DNA of 64,000 nucleotides. Source: Bactericera cockerelli (Eukaryota; Arthropoda; Insecta; Hemiptera; Triozidae). Below are positions 55,445 to 64,000 of the stretch, one piece after another. The stretch is from the NCBI GenBank assembly GCA_024516035.1, contig CM044955.1, positions 11,492,050 through 11,556,049 on the forward strand, given 5' to 3'. The position numbers and the translations under genes are program-made. The number at the start of each line of letters is the position of its first letter. The first letter of the stretch is position 1. The notes under the pieces were generated by a model. The model was not told the DNA's origin and did no database searches. It saw only the letters and a list, made by a program, of their open reading frames with translations.

Positions 55445-58189
55445 GTAAGTATCTAGAGTATAATGTTGTAATATAATGAAAATCAAAGGAATGGATAGAA
55501 AGACCCCAACCAAAAGAAGAAGAAAGCAAGTGAAAGATGAAAACTACTGGGATTGCAGTGTATGTACATACAGAAATGTGGCTGAGGCTTTCAAATGCTC
55601 CATGTGTGACGTTAGGAAAGGAACATCAACGAGGAAGCCTCGTATAACTCCTGACCTGGTAGCTCAAGTCACGCAACAGTATCCAGTTCCAGCAACATCC
55701 AAAGTTGGAAACAAAAAAGAAGGTGGTTTGAAGGAAAAGTCTGAAAACAGAAAGTTCAAAAGACATGGCAGAAGGAAATGGAACCCACCTAAATTGAAGC
55801 ATGTTGACAGAAGCACAGCCCATACTCTAGAGATCACTGTCAATAACCTGACAGTGAAAGTGACTGAATTCAAACCAAAAATAAAAAAGAATGTCTTGGA
55901 TTCAGATCTGAGCAGTGTGGAGAATGATAGTCAGTCTGAGTCCAGTTTAAATACCAAAAATGGAGACATCACCACTGACTAACAATGTAAACAAACTGTG
56001 TAAAAATCTTGTACATAGTGTACAGTTTGTTGTGTATTGTGTAATTGTTTCCCCTGCCTGCCATAACACTGCCTCACTCCTAAACCATCATTCAATGTTT
56101 TTGTCCTAGGTAATAGAATATTCAACTACATTCTTTTAATTTATTTAATCCCATTTCTTTAAGACAATCATGAAGTACCTAGGTAACATTAAGTATATCA
56201 ATAGTAATTTTTGATTGATAGGATTTTCAAAAAATAATTTAGGTATATACGTCCTACCTATGTATGCACTAATCCTATAGATAATCAACAATACACCATA
56301 TTTATATTAATAATAATGTGTGCAAGTCAAAGGATGATTATTTTATTATTATTTTTAACCATCACAATCTTGCAGACACAATTTCTTTGTTTTTTTGTTA
56401 AAGCATAAATTATTGTGTTGATTTAATTTTACCAATTTTATTTAAAAATTATTGTCTAAAAATCATACTCCCCACAGTAGCAATACTGACATATACATTT
56501 TTGAGTATGAACACCTAAATTATATGATGTATTTGTATTTCAGATTGGATTTGCCAATATTATTAGAAGACCTCTTGCAATTAATTTCAAGGGCTTCAGT
56601 TCTGTATCAGAATCAGGACCAAAGAAAGTACTATTTGAACCTGAGTATTTGGATCATTTGAAACCAGAAATACCTGTCTATGACGAGGTTAATGTTCAAA
56701 TTAAAGGCTATGACTACCCTATTTTAGAATCTTTTCAAAGATATGTTCACAAGTTAGCTGCCAGCTTAGAAATAGAAAGTGATGAGAGGTAAGTAGTTCT
56801 TAGAAAACTCACATATAAGTATAATGCATAATGAATGGGTTAGCATGATAAGTCATATTGCTCAAAATTTCAACAAAAGTTATTTTAATAAACCACATTT
56901 CTATGTTTGTACTTTGTATATGCACAAGGTCTCACTGGACGATGTTAAGGTACCAGTCGTGTCAGACCAAAAGACAATACAAATCATTGGCACCATAAAC
57001 AGAGATAACCTTAAGACTTAAAAAGTGGAAACAAAAGAATCTCAACTATAAGGAAGAGGTTAACCAATGGCAACCCCAAGCTGGTTTGGGGAAAATCTTT
57101 TATGTAATTATAGTTTTATCATTTGGTTCTTCTCTTCAAAAGACTGGCAGTACAACTAAGAGCTAGAGATTTGCCCAAGACAGGGATGAAATTGGTAACA
57201 TTTCAAATTATTATCCAACTACCTACGAATAATCAGAATATGACCATGTAGTTGAAGGCAACTTTAAAACCAAAAAAAAATAACCTTCTTCTGGTGTGCT
57301 CATTTTTATGTTATTTTGAGATGAGTATAAACTCAGATTCAAAGAGTTCATTAATTCCCTTTGTACTACTTTTTATACCTATGTGTATTGCCTATTTTTT
57401 TGTGTACATACTTTACTCAATGTTTTTTTTTCAGTTGGGCTCTTCCTGCTCAAAAGTTAGAGATATCTAGAACCGAACCTAATAGTTCCATTGTTGACAC
57501 AACTTATCACCTATCTATCTATGAAAGAAATGTTCAGGTAAGAATCAAATCTAAACTATACCTTATTTAAAATCATTATATATTGTACGAAAAGATTGAT
57601 CAAGACTAAAATTTATTATTTAACATAGGAGATACAAATTCCTGGGTAAAAGAAATGCCCCTCTTGCTCTGTTTCCACACCCTCAGATACGTGACTAAAA
57701 TCTTGGATAAAGGTTCTGAGAATGTCAATACATATCTTCACTTGGAGTATGAAAAGATAATCTATTACAATACTTTCCTTCCTACAGGTTAAACTATTAT
57801 ATAAAGGAAAGTTAGATTTCTTTTCTTTCTACAGGAATTACACTTTACTTTTAAAAAAGAAATTGAAAAATGACTAGATCTAAAAAAAATATATACATAT
57901 ATATAGATTAAAATTATCTTTTTCTTTTTAAATTAAAAGAGAAAAATAAATTGTTAACATTTTATCTTTGTTTCTTTCCCAGGTTGTAGATGTTCCCTCA
58001 AACATTATGTCAATATTTATTGAAGCCGTACAAACTGCACTGCCTGAAGGAGTGAACTTGGAAGTTCACGTGCATACTAAGGAGCATGAAGAGGCCCGCT
58101 ATGTGCCAGATCTAGAACTGAAAGAACTTGAGAAAACATTGGAAGAGATGGGCGGACCCAGAGAGATGAAACCTCTGAAGAGAAAGTAA
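55421..58189 (+). CDS. mRpL48: Mitochondrial large-subunit ribosomal protein mL48 (MRPL48)
   Basis: Four exons, 55421-55444, 56544-56788, 57435-57537 and 57983-58189, join to 579 nt, a 192-residue protein. mL48 is a component of the 39S mitochondrial ribosomal subunit with an S10-like fold. The first exon encodes MFRLALHR; with the start of exon 2 ([20 protein letters not shown]) it makes a basic, Ser-rich mitochondrial presequence. The core contains [20 protein letters not shown] and [18 protein letters not shown], and the C-terminus [13 protein letters not shown]. All junctions are GT-AG and in frame (donors gtaagt, gtaagt, gtaaga). Intron 1 (55445-56543) contains the whole RYBP coding sequence on the same strand. 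The first exon is short, but its frame, donor and presequence character support it. Confidence 0.88.
55476..55982 (+). CDS. RYBP: RING1 and YY1 binding protein (RYBP/YAF2 family), single exon
   Basis: An intact 168-residue ORF. RYBP bridges RING1 and histone H2AK119 ubiquitin in non-canonical Polycomb repressive complex 1, in the nucleus. The RanBP2-type zinc finger is at residues 24-50 ([10 protein letters not shown]...[18 protein letters not shown], Cys 27, 30, 41, 44). A basic linker follows, then the C-terminal RING1-binding segment at 106-133 ([25 protein letters not shown]) and an acidic Ser-rich tail. Met1 (55476) or Met6 (55491) may start translation; vertebrate RYBP aligns better from Met6. 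The gene is intronless and lies wholly inside intron 1 of mRpL48, same strand. It could be expressed by retention of that intron or from its own promoter. Confidence 0.93.
   Translation: MKIKGMDRKTPTKRRRKQVKDENYWDCSVCTYRNVAEAFKCSMCDVRKGTSTRKPRITPDLVAQVTQQYPVPATSKVGNKKEGGLKEKSENRKFKRHGRRKWNPPKLKHVDRSTAHTLEITVNNLTVKVTEFKPKIKKNVLDSDLSSVENDSQSESSLNTKNGDITTD
56544..56788 (+). CDS. mRpL48: mRpL48 coding exon 2
   Basis: Residues 9-90. Acceptor tttgtatttcag, donor AG|gtaagt. Encodes the rest of the presequence and the linker [19 protein letters not shown] leading into the S10-like domain. Confidence 0.87.
57435..57537 (+). CDS. mRpL48: mRpL48 coding exon 3
   Basis: Residues 90-124 ([19 protein letters not shown]..., [11 protein letters not shown]). 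Acceptor ttttttttcag, donor gtaaga, ending in phase 0. Confidence 0.87.
57983..58189 (+). CDS. mRpL48: mRpL48 coding exon 4 and stop
   Basis: Residues 125-192, with [16 protein letters not shown], an acidic helix [12 protein letters not shown] and a basic end MKPLKRK, then TAA. Acceptor tttctttcccag. A possible poly(A) signal (aataaag) is near 58422. Confidence 0.9.
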   Translation, partial: VVDVPSNIMSIFIEAVQTALPEGVNLEVHVHTKEHEEARYVPDLELKELEKTLEEMGGPREMKPLKRK

Positions 58190-60372
58190 AACCTGGTAAA
58201 ATAGATATGTCAATAATTTGGGCTCTTACCTTGTTGTAGCACCTCCTAAACTGAAATAGAATTATTAGAACTAGATAAGCAACCAATGAACTAGATGAAG
58301 GTTTGATCCATCTCATTGAAGTACTTCCTTCAATGATAGTACACAATACAAATAATATAGCAATTCATAATGAGTTAGTTAAACTATATTTTCATGAAGA
58401 AAGATTTTTTTTTTAAGTAATAAAGATATCTTTATGATAAGATTTTATTATCACAAAATCTCTTGCTCAAACCTATGAAGAAATAAAAACAGGAGACAAG
58501 CACAGCTAAATATATAGATTTTTTAATAATAAATTTTCCCATCTCTTCATTAGGTCACGACAGCTTGACATAACAGGGCATTGCTCTGAGCCTCATCAGA
58601 TAGTTTCTAGCAATGAGCATATGTCTTTACTTAATGTTTATTTCATACTGCCTGTTCTGATGCTTATATAAACTGAAATATTTGTCAAAATGAATATGGT
58701 TAAGATACTACCTAAATGCTATGCATTTTCTCTATCAGGCTCAATAATAATTATTATCAATGTTGTTTGTTTCAACTTTTAACATTTTGATGTATGTCCC
58801 TTCCATTTGTATTTTTATTGTCATTTAGTTCTTTGAATAATAATTTGTATTTATTTGTAGTTTTTCTTTAAAGGAGGTCAAACTGTAACTTCTATGAGGC
58901 CTCTACAATTTTCCTATTTAAAATTTAATAATAAATAATTTATTTATTTGTGACTTTGTGATGTGAAATTTGTATTTACTTTCATAGGCAGTGGCGTAGC
59001 CAGATTTCTGAACCCCCCTCAAAACCTCCCCTGAAATGTTGGTCTAGCTATGCCACTGTTCATAGGTACTTACATGTTGAATTGTATAATTAGCGGCTGT
59101 GACATTAGCACTGGTTTAGTGGAGATGTCAGCTTCACCAAAATCATAGCTTCAAATTCTATACAATACATGGTTGGTTCTATTGCTATCATGAGTACATG
59201 TTGAATTGTATAGTTAGTGGATGTGACATTAGCAACATCTCATCATAGTGTAAATCCTGTACATAAATTATGTGCACACTTCAATCTTGCACTAGTATAA
59301 GTGCTTCTTTTCTTTCTTGATAATACCTGTATATTCATTCATGTGGAACAACTCAACCAAATTACTTAAAACGTAAATTTTAACCCTGGAATTGAAATCC
59401 ATTCACTCACTGTATGATTGTTGTATTTCAAAAATTATACCTAGGTCACTGATTTTTTTTTTTACACTACAAGGTCATCTAGATATGAAATAAGACATCT
59501 CTGACTTGAGTACAAGCAATAGTCTTACTCTTAGAAGCTCTTCAAAGCTTAGGAGAAGTACCTTTGTATAAATGTTTCTTTATAAAGAAAAATAAATAAA
59601 TAAACTATTATTATTATTATATATATATATATATATGTAAGGGTATAACTCCATAGATCCAGGTTCATCCTATACCTCATGAGGAAAAATGAGTGGTTAC
59701 TTACACTAGTAATAACCAATGACGTCATTAACGAGGTAATAGGAGCCTAGTAATTCTGTAATATCAGATATTATACTGTAATAGATTTTATCATCAATTT
59801 ACATATATTCATAATGAACAGAAATCCAAAACAGCGGGACCAAATGACTTGAAAGTTGGCAATAAATGTAGAGGCAGGAGCATAGTAAGAATAGATTTTA
59901 AAATTCCATAGTGGTGACTAAGTGCTGGGTTTCAGCTAGTAATCTATAACATATTTGACATTGAGAAGAAAAAAAAAAAAAAAACAAACATTTAATAATA
60001 ATTTAATACTGACACTTTATTAAAATACAAACTATTTTATCAATTTTGACATTCAATAAGTAATGTATTAATGAGGTAATTTCTCTCCAATAAATGAAAT
60101 CCATAAAATTAATATGAATGGGGAGAAAATAAGTTGTGGTTAAAAAGAATACATTATTATGAATAAATACTTTATTCAAATACAAAAAAATAACAAATAT
60201 GGATGGAAATTTTCGAATGTTTCAAATTCAATATAATAAAAGGTACAAAATATATTTTAATTTAAAATACAACAGAATAAAGAAGACATCTAATTAGTAT
60301 TATCTACAAAAGAGAAGAAGGTACGAGAGTAAAATTTATAAAAATGGACGGAAGAACAATGGCACTCTACTA
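58190..60372. other. Downstream of mRpL48; repeats only
   Basis: The 70-bp hAT MITE, a duplicated block (tacatgttgaattgtata at 59070 and 59198), a retroelement tail near 59540-59605 and an (AT)n tract at 59617-59637. Confidence 0.5.
58989..59058. mobile_element. 70-bp hAT MITE with perfect 8-bp duplication
   Basis: Ends CAGTGGCGTAGCCAG / CTAGCTATGCCACTG flanked by TTCATAGG at 58981-58988 and 59059-59066. A related, decayed element is at 10937-11106. Confidence 0.88.
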
Positions 60373-60434
60373 TTAAACAACTCCGAAATGAACTACCTTG
60401 ATTTTCTTTGATTCTTCCTCGTCAAATTTGGTTT
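60373..60434 (-). CDS. Possible terminal exon of an unrecognised - strand gene
   Basis: After a good acceptor (ctctttttcag) a short exon can read TKFDEEESKKIKVVHFGVV and stop, if two bases complete the first codon. Spliced directly from the phase-0 donor at 61821 it would instead read a different short basic tail, so an intermediate exon would be needed for the acidic/basic reading. Product unknown. Confidence 0.25.
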
Positions 60435-60619
60435 CTGAAAAAGAGAAAAAGATAAAATTAACAAGTTGCCTTCAAATGTGCTACATATTTCTTTTTGACA
60501 AAAGGATACCCGTAAGTCTAGCTCATAATTAGGTCAGAAGTGACAAGACCTCTTTAGAATTCCAAATCTGCCTCTACAAGGAGAGAGACCCTATAAACAT
60601 TTAAATATTAGAAATCTGT

Positions 60620-60800
60620 GATGCAGTGTCCGCGTTGAATACATCAGTCCTCGTTTCGTCACTTTAGGCGAGCGACCATCCGGTTTCAAACCCTCGTGAT
60701 CCTGGCCCCACCCAGACTGGGTGAGATTAATGTCGACACATGATTTGTGAGATTCTTACGTATGAAAGGTAAAACTATCGTCTGGATATGACCAACAGTT
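60620..60800 (+). mobile_element. 5S-derived SINE, 5S box region partly deleted
   Basis: gtgtccgcgttgaatacatc and cgagcgaccatccggtttca remain of the head, then body ccacccagactgggtgagat. Box A is lost. Confidence 0.6.
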
Positions 60801-60867
60801 GAAAGGGAGGTGAAACAAATTAAAAAATCTTTTGCTGGAGACAGACCTAAAAGATCAAGGCTTGTAA

Positions 60868-61073
60868 TCATAATAATAATATCGCCTTATTTATACAGCC
60901 CGATAAGGACTATTAAAGTCCCATTATTTCAGCACTAAGCCCAAGACATATTATCATGTGGTAAAAATCCCAAATAGGAGGATAACTTGTCATGTCCCGG
61001 CTGGGTTTCGAACCCACGACCTCTGGAACCTGTGGATTCACTGAGTGCCGCCTTTACCACTGGCTACCGGGAC
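60868..61073 (-). mobile_element. tRNA-derived SINE family A
   Basis: Complete copy with short deletion in box A (actggctaccgggac). Confidence 0.9.
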
Positions 61074-61336
61074 AGATACTGAGTGTAACATTTTGTGTCG
61101 GATTTTGAATGGGAAAAGGTTGGCAAGCGTTAGGCAATGTTTTAGTCAGTTGAATTCAATTCCATTTGATCAAAACTCAGCTCTTCCAGAGCTGTGAGCT
61201 TGAAGAGGTAACTCAGTAGGATCTAGGCCTAAGTAGGTGAAAAGTACAGACGCTCAAGTATGGGTGTTTCCTAAACCAGGGTCAACGAGAAACTTCTAAA
61301 AGTGGGCAATCGGTAATAAGGTATAGTTAAGGAGCC

Positions 61337-61487
61337 ACACCGACCTAAGTAGCTTGATCGATAAGGCGGCGAACTTGTAACCTGGAGGTCGGTGGTTTAA
61401 GTCCCGGTTTCAGCGTGGATTTAGTAAAGTGAGTTTGAGTAGTTGTGATATCACGAAAGTGATTAACACAAATATGATAACTTTTTT
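61337..61487 (+). mobile_element. tRNA-derived SINE family B
   Basis: accgacctaagtagcttgat, ggtggtttaagtcccgg, body to ataacttttttagttaagga; agttaaggagcc occurs on both sides (61324 and 61488), the likely target duplication. Confidence 0.9.
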
Positions 61488-61821
61488 AGTTAAGGAGCCG
61501 CAGCCTTTTACAATATTAAACAGGTGTCCGTGAAGAATAAAATGTTTGCGAACCACTGGTTTACACCACCCAAGGAGGGACTAGGGCTGTGGAGGAATCG
61601 GTCTCCAATTACAAGGCGGTGGTTGGTTGGGTGGAAGAGCTCCCTTGGGAGAATCCTGCCATGTTAAACAAAGCCATTAAAAAAAAGTACCTATCTTGAT
61701 TATTTCATACAGCAAATTTTTAAGGGTAAGTTTCCCCCTAAAATTAAGGGGAAAACCCCTTAATTTTAGGGGGGGGGAACGCAAAATTTGGCTGTAGAAT
61801 GCATTGTACTATTGTACTTAC

Positions 61822-61992
61822 GCAGTGAAGAGGTTTGATAAACAATATGCTTGGAGGTGGAGGGGGGTTCAGGTGGTTGAGTGAATCTCTACTGGGGGTA
61901 GACAAGGGAACACCCAGCTTACCATTAGATTCTCTAGAGGGGGGAGTTAGGGGAATTCCCAAGTTTCCGTTTAGATGAGATGCTAGGGCCAC
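61822..61992 (-). CDS. Probable internal exon of an unrecognised - strand gene
   Basis: Between an acceptor (tgtgattacag) and a strong donor (gtaagt) lie 57 codons in phase 0: VALASHLNGNLGIPLTPPSR, then a near repeat SNGKLGVPLSTPSRDS, then a polyproline stretch and ILFIKPLHC. The duplicated PLxTPSR motif suggests proline-directed phosphorylation in a disordered linker. I do not recognise the protein. Confidence 0.4.
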
Positions 61993-62040
61993 CTGTAATC
62001 ACAAGAAGTTAAAAGATGTATGAAGAAACTAATATCGTCT

Positions 62041-62396
62041 GTCCCGGTAGCTCAGAGGTAAAGGCGGCACTGTGTGAGTGAACCACTGTGTGGTAAAGGC
62101 GGCACTGTGTGAATCCAGAGATTCCAGAGGTCGCGGGTTCGAAACTCAGCCGGGACAAGACAAGTTATCCTCCCATTTGGGATTTTTACCACATAATAAT
62201 ACGTCTTGGGCTTACAAATAATTATGGTGGATGAAAATCAATAGACTCTTCTTAGCTTAGGACTAGAATTCTGATGATGAACAGTAATAAAATGTGTTTC
62301 TTTGTGTTATTAATAATATGTCTTGGGCTTACTGCTGGAATAATGGGACTTCATAGGCCTCATCGGGCAGTATAAATAAGGCGATATTATTATTAA
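62041..62396 (+). mobile_element. tRNA-derived SINE family A, head duplicated and body interrupted
   Basis: The head carries a repeated ggtaaaggcggcactgtgtg. The body is broken at about 62215 by ~100 bp (aaataattatggtggatgaa...) that is itself related to 62421-62530. Confidence 0.85.
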
Positions 62397-62494
62397 TATC
62401 ATTTCAGTCGACACGAACAAATAATTATGGGTGGATCAAAATCAATAGACTCTTCTTAGCTTAGGAACTAGAATTCTGATGATTAAACAAGTAA

Positions 62495-62785
62495 TAATAT
62501 AATAATGTGTTTCTTCGTGTTGTTATATCACAATTTTAGTGGGTAGCTCAGAATTATAGGACTTTTCCGTATCTTTAATATCCCAATATCTTATTTTTTT
62601 GCCTATAATACCGCCACTGGTCGCTGCTTCACATCAAAGCAGCTACTCATTTTTCCTCACGAGGTATGAGTGGACCCTGAACACCCAAGTACAGAACAGA
62701 AAAAATCCTGCCCCGCTGGGAATCGAACCCAGGTCACCGAGCGTCCAATGCCTAGCGCGCTAATTCACTCGGCCACGGTGACTAC
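62495..62785 (-). mobile_element. tRNA-derived SINE family E
   Basis: Head gtagtcaccgtggccgagtg on the - strand (Ser/Leu-tRNA-like box A) and gggttcgattcccagcgggg (box B). Body as at 21640. Confidence 0.88.
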
Positions 62786-62922
62786 TAAGAGCAATGGATA
62801 AAGGCGTCCATATAAGTAATTCTTCCAACACCACCGGAAGATTGGTAACATCTGCGCCTATTATTGCGAACGAAGAGTAACGAAGTGTGTTGGGTTTTTT
62901 TTTTAAAGTTTCCATGTATTTA

Positions 62923-63834
62923 CGAGGTCTGTAAATTAAGTGATGAGACTGATGTTATAACTCCTGACCTGTTCATTCTCAAACTTTGAAATTTTCAAGG
63001 ATTCAAGGTCAATATGTAATGAACGTTCAGTGTTAATTTGGAAGCTGTAGGTTCATTATCTCAACTTTCGTGATTATTTTCCGATAACTTGTTTTTACAG
63101 TGCGCCACGAAAATGATAGAACAAAGATGTGCGATTCAGTTTTGTGTGAAACTTCGGTACAGTGCGAGTGAGACATTTGTAAAAATTCAACAGGCTTATG
63201 GGTAGAGTTCTTTATCAAGGGCATGGGTTTTTAAATGGTTCAGTTCGTTTTCGAAGGGTCGGGAGTTGATTGAAGATGAACCCCGCAGAGGAAGACCTCC
63301 AACTTCGAAGTCTGATCAAAACATTGAAAAAGTTCGGGTTCTTGTGCGTTCTGATGGACGTTTAACAGTCAGAATGATTGGAGATGAATTGGGATTGAAT
63401 CACACAACTGTTCATCAAATTAACTGAAAATCTGGAGATGAGAAAGGTGTGTGCGAAAATGGTCCCCAAAAACCTGGTCACACAGCGATGTCAATGAATG
63501 AGTATTTGGCCAATAAAAGTATCCCTGTGGCCCCGCAACCAGTTTATTCCCCTGATCTGAGTCCTTGTGACTTATTCCTATTTCCCAGGCTTAAAAATTA
63601 ACTCAAAAGACGACATTTTGGTACTCTTTAAAACATTAAATCTGCCGTGACCGACAAACTAAAGGTCATTCAGCAATCTGAGTTCCAGCACTGCTACGAA
63701 AATTGGAAAAACCGTCTCCAGCACTGTATCAACGTACAAGGAAACTACTTCGAGGGAGATCATATTGAAATCTAGATATATGTAACCAAAAAAATTAAAT
63801 AAATTTTGTCTCATCACTTTATTTACAGACCTCG
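62923..63834 (+). mobile_element. Internally deleted mariner
   Basis: 912 bp between TA dinucleotides, ends CGAGGTCTGTAAAT / complement, inverted over about 28 bp with one mismatch plus flanking similarity. The + strand retains transposase text: IEQRCAIQF, VKIQQAYG, a DNA-binding region reading RPPTSKSDQNIEKVR, then after a large deletion RKVCAKMVPKNL, PVYSPDLSPCDLFLFP-like and NYFEGDHIEI. Stops and frameshifts show it is dead. Confidence 0.88.
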
Positions 63835-63880
63835 TATATTTCACAATAACATCTTCAACAAACAATGAGGGTATACCCAC

Positions 63881-63978
63881 CTTCAAAAGATTAAAAATAT
63901 TGCTTAAGGTGGTAAAAGTTTGACCCGATCGATCTTTGTATCCATCTATATGTAACACGATGTAATTTTTGTCCATTC
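63881..63978 (-). CDS. Possible upstream exon of the same - strand gene
   Basis: An open - strand stretch encoding MDKNYIVLHIDGYKDRSGQ, then TFTTLSNIFNLLK, ends at GAAG before gtgggt in phase 0, which joins in frame to the exon at 61822-61992. A mariner relic lies in the intervening 1.9 kb. Either the start codon is at 63976 or the exon runs beyond the window; a stop codon lies close upstream in this frame, so the ATG is plausible. Confidence 0.3.
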
Positions 63979-64000
63979 AAATTGAAAATTTCCGGGTTTA

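Overview
The window is nuclear DNA of an insect: long AT-rich introns, GT-AG exons with insect-like proteins, and a dense, nested load of SINEs, MITEs and minisatellites. A hemipteran, perhaps a planthopper, is my weak guess; no marker here settles it.

Genes. (1) On the + strand, seven exons between 15274 and 38807 join without a frame break into a 425-residue dual oxidase maturation factor (DUOXA; Drosophila moladietz). (2) On the - strand at 7891-8807, two GC-rich exons encode the end of an unrecognised cysteine-rich, probably extracellular protein; a hAT-like element sits exactly between them and appears to have become their intron. (3) On the - strand at 43047-44317 lies an intronless AP-1 mu (AP-47) coding sequence with two +1 frameshifts: a retrocopy, or a real gene with assembly errors. 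(4) On the + strand at 55421-58189, four exons encode mitochondrial ribosomal protein mL48. (5) Its first intron contains the whole single-exon gene for RYBP, starting 31 bases after the mL48 splice donor, so the two genes probably share a promoter. (6) At 60373-63978 on the - strand there are probable exons of a gene I do not recognise.

Layout. 1-15 kb is repeats plus gene 2 and a diverged tandem duplication of roughly 2 kb (10.9-14.8 kb). 15-39 kb is the DUOXA gene; its introns hold a ~50-bp, a ~20/40-bp and a 66-bp minisatellite, 5S-rRNA-derived SINEs, tRNA-derived SINEs, Tigger-, PIF- and Tc1-like MITEs. 39-48 kb holds AP-1 mu and repeats. 48.4-54.6 kb is one 6.2-kb terminal-inverted-repeat element with an internal 2.6-kb direct duplication. 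55-58 kb is the compact RYBP/mL48 locus. 59-64 kb holds SINEs, a deleted mariner and the candidate exons.

Several insertions can be dated relative to each other, because an uninterrupted relative of the target repeat lies elsewhere in the same window (2.7 kb for 48.4 kb; 39.1 kb for 22.4 kb; 0.9 kb for 46.9 kb; 31.0 kb for 35.9 kb). Everything rests on reading the sequence by eye; no search was run.
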